Source: Acidilobaceae archaeon
GTDB lineage: Archaea > Thermoproteota > Thermoprotei_A > Sulfolobales > Acidilobaceae
Direction: 5' to 3'
DNA length: 55,835 bases
Assembly (NCBI GenBank): GCA_027082825.1
Contig: JALWTO010000033.1
Span: forward strand, 1-55,835
The notes under the pieces were generated by a model that was given only the letters and a program-made list of their open reading frames with translations, was not told the DNA's origin and did not search any database. The position numbers and the translations under genes are program-made. Below are positions 16,537 to 24,511 of the stretch, in pieces (positions within the stretch are counted from its first letter, which is position 1; every line of letters begins with the position of its first letter).

Positions 16537-17843
16537 CCTTTAGCCTCATCTCCACGAAGAACCTTAAAGCTTCTGGTGAATTTCATTTTTGGTGCAGATT
16601 CAAGCACATAAATAATTAAATCAGACGCTCTAACAAATCTTCTCTTTCTGACCCCTATTAATTTACCATCTTTACTTATCCATACGCTTCCTCTTTCTTC
16701 TGATCTTTTCACAAGAAACCTTAAGGTTCTTTCTTGTAAGTCCCAAGAATAAGGACCTTCTAACAACTCAACTTCTGGCAAGTTAAATGACTCTAATTCG
16801 AAAAATATAGCTGCTCTAGTTATTTCATCAGTATAAAATTTGTGTCTCACTACCTTGAATCCATAAAGTCTAAGTGCATTTGCTATATATGTTTCTAGTC
16901 TCTTCAATTTACCTAGAAGGGAGTCTTTAGATAAATATTCATAATCTCCTTCAAAATACAATATAACCGTTCTTGGAAGGATATCTCTAATCTCTTTTTT
17001 CTCTAATACTTTCTTTCTTTCATGGGCATATATATGAAAATATGTTTTGCAGGGTTTTCTTAGATATGCCCTTGCTGAGAGTATGAATGTCGAAAATTTC
17101 TCAAATGTAACAGCAGCTGCAGCGTTTCTCTCTGGGTCCACAGGATCTACTACTATCATCACAGAATTCTTATATTTCCTTTTTAGTAATTTTTCATTTC
17201 CAATACCTTCAATATCAAGAAATACTCCAGGCCTCCATTTGGAGGCTTCTTCAAGCACTTTTTTAAAACTTCCATAATAGACTACAAGCAACTCTGCCAA
17301 ATAACCTGAAAATCCTCCTATGCTGCTTTCGGCACCATAAGTTCCTATACCTTTAAAAAATGACTTCAGAAGTCTAATCTCATCAGCTAATCTTGGTTTT
17401 TTTCCTATCTTTCTTCTTATATAACTTGTATGAAAGGGGGTTCTATCAACACCAAGAGTACCTATTGGTTTTTCAATAAGTTTAGCAGGAACTACATCAG
17501 CTTGTATACCCATCAAATGTACCGTTATATAGGGATGTTGGGCGTATCTAAGACTTATTGGGAATCCTTTAAGACACTCTCTTAGGAATTCTTCTGAGTT
17601 ATTAATGATCCATTCTTCACTAACATTCTTAAATAAAATAAAAATATCAAGTTCCCATTTATCTGAAAGCAAAGTATTCTTGGCAAAACTTCCTTCAGGC
17701 TCAACTATAGCATCTAGCTGTCTCTTTGAGAGACAATCGGTTAATTTCTTCTTTATCAAAAGATAAACATTGTTTAGAAACTTTAGTTGAATCGAGGAAG
17801 GTCTTAAAAGTTTAATGATATTTTCCTCGATATTCCGGCTCAA
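16473..17843 (-). CDS. cca: Archaeal CCA-adding tRNA nucleotidyltransferase
   Basis: Adds or repairs the 3' CCA of tRNAs. The 456-residue class I enzyme has the nucleotidyltransferase signature GSFAKNT at 51-57 and catalytic carboxylates at E64, D66 and D116 (ELDIF, QADVV). It is followed by the archaeal central and tail domains. It overlaps thpR by four bases and the kinase gene downstream, so the three are translated as a unit. At least two tRNA genes in this window already encode CCA, so the enzyme would serve repair as well as synthesis here. Confidence 0.93.
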   Translation of the reverse strand: MSRNIEENIIKLLRPSSIQLKFLNNVYLLIKKKLTDCLSKRQLDAIVEPEGSFAKNTLLSDKWELDIFILFKNVSEEWIINNSEEFLRECLKGFPISLRYAQHPYITVHLMGIQADVVPAKLIEKPIGTLGVDRTPFHTSYIRRKIGKKPRLADEIRLLKSFFKGIGTYGAESSIGGFSGYLAELLVVYYGSFKKVLEEASKWRPGVFLDIEGIGNEKLLKRKYKNSVMIVVDPVDPERNAAAAVTFEKFSTFILSARAYLRKPCKTYFHIYAHERKKVLEKKEIRDILPRTVILYFEGDYEYLSKDSLLGKLKRLETYIANALRLYGFKVVRHKFYTDEITRAAIFFELESFNLPEVELLEGPYSWDLQERTLRFLVKRSEERGSVWISKDGKLIGVRKRRFVRASDLIIYVLESAPKMKFTRSFKVLRGDEAKGWLHLTLTSFISEVPVWMSCL

Positions 17844-18409
17844 GAACCCATAACCTCCATCAGTGTCTCATATATAGGACCTGATCTTGTTAAGATGCTT
17901 TTCTTCAATCTGATATATTTAACTTCCATAGATCCTAACTCCTGATCCTTATATTCATTTAAAATTTTAATTAACGAGCCTAGGTTTCTAGTTCCTTTTA
18001 TTCTAGCTATAGTCAGATGTGGAGAAAATTCCTTTTCCTTTTCTGGAGGTATTCCTAGCTTTCTTAACCCTTTCTCAATATCATTTTTTAATTTCTTCAG
18101 ATACTTGCTGCCTTCAGAAACACCAATCCATATGACCCTTGGTCTAGAAATTGTTGGAAAGGCACCTAATCCCTTAAGCGATAACCTGAATAAATCAAAC
18201 TTTATCTTTTGAAGTACCTCGTTTTGCAGTTCTTCAACAAGAAAGCTGGGTATCTCTCCTATAAACCTTAATGTTATATGATAGTTATATGATTCTACGA
18301 GCTTCATTGGAACCCCTGTTGAAGCTATAGTATCCTTGATTCTGTCAACCATTGAGACTAAAAATGGATCGTCTATATCAACTGCTATAAAGACCCTCAA
18401 CTTCTCCAT
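17840..18409 (-). CDS. thpR: RNA 2',3'-cyclic phosphodiesterase
   Basis: Member of the LigT/2H phosphoesterase family, acting on 2',3'-cyclic phosphates at RNA ends. The two catalytic HxT motifs are HITL at 44-47 and HLTI at 131-134. The length, 189 residues, is normal. It is first of three overlapping genes with cca and the kinase, an arrangement pointing to RNA 3'-end maintenance. The physiological substrate is not shown by sequence; tRNA splicing intermediates are a reasonable guess in a genome with tRNA introns. Confidence 0.92.
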   Translation of the reverse strand: MEKLRVFIAVDIDDPFLVSMVDRIKDTIASTGVPMKLVESYNYHITLRFIGEIPSFLVEELQNEVLQKIKFDLFRLSLKGLGAFPTISRPRVIWIGVSEGSKYLKKLKNDIEKGLRKLGIPPEKEKEFSPHLTIARIKGTRNLGSLIKILNEYKDQELGSMEVKYIRLKKSILTRSGPIYETLMEVMGS

Positions 18410-18550
18410 TTTTTAGGGCACCTTGATTTTCAAACCTAATATTTAGATAATGCTTATTAAAAAATTTTCTTCAATTTTTAGAATCTGCTAGTTCTTAACG
18501 ATTTTTATAAGAAGATCTAGTTAATTAATATATTTAAACATGATAAAAAG

Positions 18551-20056
18551 ATGTCAATAAAGATATTTATCAGCTGCAAAAAGTCTAAAAACAGAAATTT
18601 TCAATACTTATATTTAGAAACAAGGATGATCATCTTGAAAGATAGACTTTTGCATAATTACATAACAGAAAAGATGTCACAGCTCTTCGTTCCAAGTCTG
18701 ACTTTTACAATAATGAAAAATAGAGAGATTAGCAGAAGTGGGGCATATGGTTTCAGGGATCTAGAAAAAGGTCTTAAAGCCACCCTCGAAACAATATACG
18801 AAATAGCCTCAATAACAAAGGTTTTTACAGCAACTGCAGTAATGCAACTTATAGAAAAAGGTAAGCTTAGCCTTGATGATCCTGCTGAGAAATATCTACC
18901 TATAGAGCTCAGGGTTAAGAATGAACCCATAAGAATATGGCATCTTCTTAGCCATACTAGTGGAATACCTGCTCTAGGCTATGCTGAAGCTCAGATTTCA
19001 AGCTATATGGGCCAAACTTTTACCTGGCTTCCTTACTCGCAACCTCTGCAAGTTCTGAAATGGTTAGAAGAAGGCTCAAGGAAGTGGGCTATTGCAAGTC
19101 CAGGAGAAAGATTCTTTTATCTAAATGAAGGTTTTGTTGCCTTAGGCTTTATAATAGAAAGAGTAAGCGGTATGATCTACTCAGAATATATAAAAAAGAA
19201 TATAATAGAGCCATTAAAACTTGCAAGAACCAAACCTTCTTATGATGAGGCAAAAGAAGATCCTTTACTTGCAAAACCCTATGATAACACCAAGAAACCC
19301 CCTAAACCCTCAAGAATACCAGGAACTATCTATGCCGATGGAGGGATGTATAGTAGTTCTCCAGATTTGGCCAAATTCATGCAAGCTTTGGCTAATGGAG
19401 GAACCCTTGATGGAACAGAGATTCTAGGTCCAAAATATATAAGGGAGATGGAGAAACCTAGAGTAAAGTTGCCATTTCAACTTTTTGGTAATGATTCATA
19501 CGGACTAGGGCTTATAATTTATAATAATGTGTTTGATGATAGATTAATAGGTCATAGCGGTTCTGTTTTAGTTTATACGGGATATGCTGGATACCTCTCT
19601 AATAAGCTCTTATCCATAAGTGTTCTAGCAAACGGTGCTTTACTTCCTAGGGACATAGCTATGACAGCTCTGGCAATTGAGCTAGGTAGGGATCCAGATG
19701 ATCTACCATTTAACAAATCCGAAAAACTTTATTCCATCCTAGAAGGGATTTATTATAGTTACAAGGGGACACTTAAGGTTGAGGTTGAAAGAAATGGAGA
19801 CTATCTTGTTATTAGATCAAAAGAACCTCCAGGGGAAAGCGTTATATTAGAACCCGAATTTGATATAAGAAAAATAAGTATTGAAAATCAAGTGAAAATA
19901 ATTTTTAAATCCAGAGTTAATGGAGGTTCGATACAAATAGAATTTATAGTAGATCCATCCAGAAATAATGTAGAGTTTATCTATGAAAGAAACAGATTTA
20001 TTAAGATAGCCTCATTAGATGTAATAAAACCGTCTGTAAGTACAATAAGATTCTAA
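18551..20056 (+). CDS. Beta-lactamase-fold serine hydrolase (class C type)
   Basis: Serine hydrolase or esterase of the class C beta-lactamase/penicillin-binding-protein fold. The catalytic triplet is complete: SITK at 87-90, YLN at 190-192 and HSG at 335-337, numbered from ATG 18551. The C-terminal 100 residues form an additional beta domain. The first 25 residues are basic and lack a signal pattern, and ATG 18626 is a plausible alternative start. A TATA-like TTTTTATAA lies at 18502-18510. Archaea lack peptidoglycan, so an esterase or peptidase role is more likely than beta-lactam hydrolysis. Confidence 0.85.
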   Translation: MSIKIFISCKKSKNRNFQYLYLETRMIILKDRLLHNYITEKMSQLFVPSLTFTIMKNREISRSGAYGFRDLEKGLKATLETIYEIASITKVFTATAVMQLIEKGKLSLDDPAEKYLPIELRVKNEPIRIWHLLSHTSGIPALGYAEAQISSYMGQTFTWLPYSQPLQVLKWLEEGSRKWAIASPGERFFYLNEGFVALGFIIERVSGMIYSEYIKKNIIEPLKLARTKPSYDEAKEDPLLAKPYDNTKKPPKPSRIPGTIYADGGMYSSSPDLAKFMQALANGGTLDGTEILGPKYIREMEKPRVKLPFQLFGNDSYGLGLIIYNNVFDDRLIGHSGSVLVYTGYAGYLSNKLLSISVLANGALLPRDIAMTALAIELGRDPDDLPFNKSEKLYSILEGIYYSYKGTLKVEVERNGDYLVIRSKEPPGESVILEPEFDIRKISIENQVKIIFKSRVNGGSIQIEFIVDPSRNNVEFIYERNRFIKIASLDVIKPSVSTIRF

Positions 20057-20756
20057 TTTTTTAAATATTTCTTTACTTTTATAAGGTATCCAATTTCTTT
20101 AATAACACAAAGAGAAGAGTTTAGAGATGCTTTCTGCTTTGTAGTAGTTGCCTGTACACGATATCTGTACAGCCTCCCCTCTCAACCACCTAATCTTTTT
20201 CAATGGTTCATCAGGGGGGCTATATAGACGGCACCACATAACCGCCTTACGAAAATCGCCTTCATCACCATATGACTGATGGCTTCATTAAAGATGTTAA
20301 TTAAAATACATATTTAAAAATCTCCCTAGTTGTTAAAATACTCCAGATGCTTAAGTAAGTGAATAGTCTTTTAAGGTCAGTGGGTGAAGAACATTAATAG
20401 ATATTGCTTGTGGTCTATAGAATAATGTTTTCTGCATTATTCTCTCTATAATTAATATTATTTCTGGACAAAGAGCTTTCTTTTTCATAGTCACACCTTT
20501 TTTGTTTAGTGGGGCAATAATCTTTGGGCAGTTTGGTCTACGATGACCTAGGACAGGGAACGGTTCTCTACTATTATAACTAATATTCCATGTAAGTGTG
20601 CTAAGGGCAGTCATTATGATTAAGAATGTGACGGCCATATAAGACTGTTTATGTTAAGTTAAATTATCTAATAAGAAACTATTATTTTGCTACAAACGAC
20701 ATTAATAACATAGTAGACTAAACGGGCTAGTGATTTTTAAAAGGTGAGAGATAATT
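20057..20756. other. 700-base gap with coding-like remnant and a hairpin
   Basis: No complete gene is evident. At 20099-20284 a minus-strand frame of about 60 codons, with no start codon at its beginning, reads like protein. It crosses a GC-richer island and the inverted repeat CTGTACA, seven bases, TGTACAG near 20152-20172. A 95-codon minus-strand frame at 20351-20638 is doubtful. The combination suggests a decayed gene or mobile element; I cannot name it. Confidence 0.35.
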
Positions 20757-21245
20757 ATGAAGTATATAGACAAACTCTTCCAAGAACTTCCGAAAGCTAA
20801 AGGGGGTTATATTATTATAATAGAGGTTAGCAAAAGTATATTGATAACAATGTCTAAAAGAAAGATAAGAGCTGGTCCAGGTTTTTATGCATATATAGGA
20901 AGTGCTGGGGGGCCTGGAGGACTTAGAGCTAGGCTTCTAAGACATATCAGGAAAACAAAGAAGCTAAGATGGCACATTGATCAGATAACATCAAATATCT
21001 ATACAAACATTATTAAGATAATACTTAGTACAGAAGTTTGGGGAAAGACATTCGAAAATAGAATTTCCTTGTGTTTATCAAATAAGAATTTAGATTATAT
21101 TAAAGGCTTTGGGTCTTCAGATGATAGAAATAGCAGATCGCACCTATTTTATTCAAATTCTCTAAAAGAGCTAGAATCCTCTATAAAAGAATGTATATCT
21201 GATATTACCTCTAAATATGAAGAGTTTAATTTTAATATAGTATAG
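20757..21245 (+). CDS. DUF123 (GIY-YIG-like) protein
   Basis: A 162-residue protein of the DUF123/COG1833 group, related to GIY-YIG nucleases. The family pattern is visible: GGYIIII near 16-22, FYAYIGSAGGPGGLRARLLRH split between about 42 and 62, then KKLRWHID near 66-73. GGTGAGAG precedes the ATG and a TATA-like TTTTTAAAAG lies before that. The family is described as endonuclease-like, but archaeal members have unclear targets. Flanking sequence on both sides is gene-poor, and the gene stands alone. Confidence 0.82.
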   Translation: MKYIDKLFQELPKAKGGYIIIIEVSKSILITMSKRKIRAGPGFYAYIGSAGGPGGLRARLLRHIRKTKKLRWHIDQITSNIYTNIIKIILSTEVWGKTFENRISLCLSNKNLDYIKGFGSSDDRNSRSHLFYSNSLKELESSIKECISDITSKYEEFNFNIV

Positions 21246-21345
21246 CACTACTATTTTGTATAACATAGTAGTACGGCCAAGTAAATGATGGCCATATAAC
21301 TTTGTCAACAATTTAGACAACAATTTAAATTCTTTCTTTTAAGGA

Positions 21346-22080
21346 CTACTGGTTCTTCTGGCAAAATTCTTTGCAGACCCTTCTATATATATCCCTGACT
21401 CCAAACATTCCTTCGCCAAAAACTTCTTTCTTAGGAAACCTTATAACCTCGGGTCTAAATCCATATTTTTTATGTATAATATCGGCTAGCTCGTTTTCCT
21501 TAAAGTTCTGGTCTGGTCCTAAAACAATTATATCAGGTTTTATTCTATTAACTGATTCTAGCATGTCGTTTAAATGCCCTAAATAAGCCTCTTTAACATA
21601 TTTTATTGCTTTAATAACTTGGAGTCTTGTATTCTCAGAAACTATAGGTTCTCGTCCTTTGACATTCTTAACATTAGAATCTCTAGCCACAACAACATAG
21701 ACCTCTCCTAGTCTTGAGGCAAATTCTAATAACTTTAAATGACCTGGATGAACTATTTCAAAAGTGCCTGCTACAAAGACTTTTTTACTCTCATATATTT
21801 CATTCCAAGGAATTTCAACAAGATCCATATATCTTAACGAATCTAAAAGACCTTCAGCATAAGATGAGGCAACTAGTGCTGTTTCACATTTTCTTATTTC
21901 AATGAAATATTTGGCATCATCTAAATATCTTTGAATAGAATCTAATAGTTTTTTAAAGTTCAAACCTAATCTTTCCATTCTTTCTTCTTTTGCATTCTTC
22001 CTAATTTCATTCAGAATTTTTTTGGTTGACCTAATATATTTCTCAGCCCTTTTACACGTGCTCTCGGAGGTCTCCAACAT
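21346..22080 (-). CDS. DUF357-cytidylyltransferase fusion (FAD synthase-like)
   Basis: Two-part protein. About the first 75 residues form a helical DUF357 domain. The remainder is a nucleotidyltransferase of the cytidylyltransferase family with the GTFEIVHPGH motif (HxGH active site), then a conserved FGVRDIYRR-like end. Relatives include archaeal FAD synthase RibL and glycerol-phosphate cytidylyltransferases, so the reaction is transfer of a nucleotide from CTP or ATP; which one is not decided by sequence. The frame is open to 22149, but ATG 22080 gives a clean DUF357 start. It lies downstream of tRNA-Lys on the same strand. Confidence 0.78.
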   Translation of the reverse strand: MLETSESTCKRAEKYIRSTKKILNEIRKNAKEERMERLGLNFKKLLDSIQRYLDDAKYFIEIRKCETALVASSYAEGLLDSLRYMDLVEIPWNEIYESKKVFVAGTFEIVHPGHLKLLEFASRLGEVYVVVARDSNVKNVKGREPIVSENTRLQVIKAIKYVKEAYLGHLNDMLESVNRIKPDIIVLGPDQNFKENELADIIHKKYGFRPEVIRFPKKEVFGEGMFGVRDIYRRVCKEFCQKNQ

Positions 22081-22201
22081 ATGCCACCAAAACTCCTCAA
22101 CTTGTTTATGACGTAGAACACTTAAAATTATAAAATTGTAAACTTCCATAGACTAATATAAACTCTATTGTTAAAGAATTTTAGGAGCCCATTCTGTTTT
22201 G

Positions 22202-22309
22202 TGGCGGGCCCGCCGGGATTTGAACCCGGGACTTCCGCTCCCATAGGCCAGGGCCTTCGGGACCTACGGGTTAAAAGCCCGCCGCTCTACCAGGCTGAGC
22301 TACGGGCCC
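22202..22309 (-). tRNA. tRNA-Lys (UUU) with 31-base intron before the T arm
   Basis: On the minus strand a full cloverleaf folds with acceptor GGGCCCG/CGGGCCC, and D arm GCUC...GAGC. The anticodon loop is CUUUUAA at 22271-22277 (anticodon UUU at 22273-22275), and the T stem is CCGGG/CCCGG. Removing 31 bases, about 22230-22260, leaves a normal 74-base tRNA. The intron lies between the variable loop and T arm, a non-canonical site known in some Thermoproteota. Repeats of GUCCCG at both junctions leave the exact register open by a few bases. CCA is encoded at 22202-22204. Confidence 0.93.
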
Positions 22310-22424
22310 TGCCATGCTTTTCTAGAGAGAAGAAGATTAAAAATATTCTGAGAAAAGAGACATAAATCAACAACATTAAAGAATAGGACCTTTATATCCA
22401 TAATTTTATATTAGATTAAGATAG

Positions 22425-23789
22425 TTAAGAAACTAATAAATTCTCATACTTCTCTACCATCTCCATACTGGTTTTCACATCTGTAAAGAGCTTTGAAACT
22501 TCCTTGACATCTTCTGCTGCAACTTTATGTCTACCCTTCTTGAGAGCTACTATCTTTGCAGGTTCCATAAGCTGGAGAGCATATCTAAGACTCCTATCTA
22601 AAGCTATTTTAGTTAGTAGTTCTAATGCTGAATCTTCAAGGGGGACATCCTCTTCATCGGCTCTAATCATTATTATGTCTCTCAATTCGTCCTCAGAATA
22701 AGGCCTTGTTGGTATTATCAAGAGCCTATCCAAAAGATCTCTGGGCATTCCATGAGGAGCCTTTATGTCAGTACCTCTTATTCTTACCATTCCTCTGTTA
22801 GTTGCCAAAATTATTATTGGTGAAAACTCACTTTCCATGGCCTTGGTTAAGAACGAAAATGCTTCCAGATCTAGGAGATGGGCATCATCTATAAAAAGCA
22901 CACCTTGTACAAGTTCTGCTCTTCCTTCATCTACAAGCTTCTTAACAGTTTCGTCTGTCTTCTTTCTGATCTCATCGCTTATCTCTCTTTCAGTTCCAAA
23001 AACTCCAAAGAAGCTGAAAAAAGTCCTTTCAGCCGCATGATATAAATCTACGTCATGTAATGTTAAGACTCTTATTATCTCCTTGGTTTTCTTAACGGAA
23101 CCAGATGGAATTTGAACCTCTCTGTAGGGCTCTACGTCATATATCTTTTTTGCTTTGCTCTTTACCTTCCCTATCTTTCTCACAGTTCCTGTCTCAGCAT
23201 CTATTACAATAACATCTCCCACCTTTATATTAAGAGACATCAATTGTTCAGTTATTTCAGGACCGACCGATATCTTTAGGCTGTCATCCTGCGTTTCTAA
23301 GGTAAGTTCTGAACCTCCAAAACCTAAATAGCCATATGCAACTCCTCTTGCTTTTCTCACTTTAGGTCTAAACTCCGTAACCACTCCCTCATAAACGGTC
23401 CTTCTCTCTTTGATACGCATTCCTATAGCCTGTCTAAGAGCCTGCATCATAACCTCGGTCTTCTTTTTTTCAACACTATATATCTCTGCTGCATTAAGTG
23501 AAACGAAAGGTGTATCTTCACCAAGTTCTCTAGCAATTGCTATGGCAATGGCAGTTTTGCCTGTTCCTGGAGGCCCAGCCAGAAGTATTCCTCTTCCTGC
23601 AAATTTACCTTCCTTAACTATTTGAACTATTACACCGGCGGCCTCTCTAGCCTCTTCCTGGCCAACAAGACCATCAGCTATTTTCTTTGCTTTACCTTTC
23701 TCATCAAGACCAAGTCCTTTAATATGGCTATGGGCACTTATTCTTCTCTCTCGAATACCTCCAGGCCTTATCTCCTCTATCGATGACAA
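22425..23789 (-). CDS. TIP49/RuvBL-like AAA+ ATPase
   Basis: Homologue of eukaryotic RuvBL1/2 (TIP49), a ring AAA+ ATPase found in some archaea. Walker A GPPGTGKT is at 72-79, the long OB-fold insertion (domain II) at about 125-235, and Walker B at LFID with the next residue Asp302 where the family usually has the catalytic Glu (DD in place of DE). Sensor and arginine-finger regions follow. Start is TTG 23789 with GAGGTGTC six bases upstream. Archaeal function is uncertain; chromatin or snoRNP-like assembly is known for eukaryotic relatives. Confidence 0.92.
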   Translation of the reverse strand: MSSIEEIRPGGIRERRISAHSHIKGLGLDEKGKAKKIADGLVGQEEAREAAGVIVQIVKEGKFAGRGILLAGPPGTGKTAIAIAIARELGEDTPFVSLNAAEIYSVEKKKTEVMMQALRQAIGMRIKERRTVYEGVVTEFRPKVRKARGVAYGYLGFGGSELTLETQDDSLKISVGPEITEQLMSLNIKVGDVIVIDAETGTVRKIGKVKSKAKKIYDVEPYREVQIPSGSVKKTKEIIRVLTLHDVDLYHAAERTFFSFFGVFGTEREISDEIRKKTDETVKKLVDEGRAELVQGVLFIDDAHLLDLEAFSFLTKAMESEFSPIIILATNRGMVRIRGTDIKAPHGMPRDLLDRLLIIPTRPYSEDELRDIIMIRADEEDVPLEDSALELLTKIALDRSLRYALQLMEPAKIVALKKGRHKVAAEDVKEVSKLFTDVKTSMEMVEKYENLLVS

Positions 23790-23832
23790 CTCTTGACACC
23801 TCTTTTTCTACTGAGAGAGAGGGGACTCAAAA

Positions 23833-23844
23833 ATTTTTATAAAG
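23833..23844 (-). promoter_or_regulatory. TATA-like box for the TIP49 gene
   Basis: Minus-strand CTTTATAAAAAT centred near 23839 would start transcription near 23813, a leader of about 24 bases containing the GAGGTGTC ribosome site. Confidence 0.5.
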
Positions 23845-24030
23845 AATAAGAATATAACCTAGTGGTCATATGTATCCATTAATTGCTTCTTTATCAATTT
23901 GGGACATTCATAATTACCTCGGGTATAGCTGTTTACTAAGCAAAGGTTTTTAAGACGCTTTAAGCCATTAAGGACATTATAGCGCCATGGAACATAGCAT
24001 TGAGGAGATTGTTAATAAGATTTGTCTGCT

Positions 24031-24146
24031 GGCCTCGGGGTTCCGAGATCCACGGGTAATGAGCCTTTATGCAACTAAAGGTGGGTCTCTGCAATGAAGG
24101 GCTCCGAGAGATACCATGATGAACCACCTACTGTGATTAAAAGTGT
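24031..24146 (-). mobile_element. TnpB right-end repeat, copy A (candidate omega-RNA region)
   Basis: GC-rich noncoding stretch directly after the TnpB relic stop. Bases 24031-24090 match 55201-55260 at 52 of 60 positions. The segment contains a hairpin CTTTA...TAAAG conserved in both copies, and TCTCT/AGAGA complementarity. Its placement, abutting the 3' end of tnpB and continuing to a sharp end at 24031, fits the right end of an IS200/IS605-group element, where the TnpB guide RNA is encoded. Whether an RNA is made is untested. Confidence 0.5.
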
Positions 24147-24345
24147 TCAAAGATAATTAGAAGTCACGGTAGAGGGGGAATGCTCCCATCTGAGGATAAA
24201 ATGCTTCAACCCAATATTTATAGCACCAATAACATCTCTATCTAGAATCAACCCATTACATGGTTTAGTTAGTCTTAGCTGAACTCTTATTACCTTATAT
24301 TCTCTTTTCCTCACTCTCACCAGAAGGTGGATCATAAAGGGATTA
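24147..24345 (-). pseudogene. tnpB: TnpB C-terminal fragment (IS200/IS605 or IS607 type)
   Basis: Remnant of the last 60-65 residues of a TnpB nuclease. It keeps the third RuvC motif LILDRDVIGAINIGL, typical of TnpB ends, and a following basic tail to a natural stop. Upstream on the minus strand no frame carries the rest of the protein, and the zinc-finger cysteines are largely lost, so it is dead. Its 3' side abuts the conserved end repeat. No tnpA is nearby. Confidence 0.75.
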
Positions 24346-24511
24346 TATTTACGAGATGCGGTTTGCCAGGGAATGGATCTATGGAAGAAGTATGCGGTTC
24401 AGGGTTCAGAAACCTCAACAACATGTAGGGGCTATTCTATTATGTATAAAAATGTATCTCCTCTGAACAACAATTAATATATCTAAGATTTTTCCCCCCG
24501 AGGTGATAGCC

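Noticed and set aside
20351-20638. 95-codon minus-strand frame
   Set aside because: No recognisable domain, poor ribosome site, gene-poor context; I cannot support it as a gene.
24017-24096. Small plus-strand frame through the TnpB-end repeat (MEHSIEEIV...)
   Set aside because: In the second copy the same frame contains a stop, and the element position is explained by a transposon end. Kept only as a remark.
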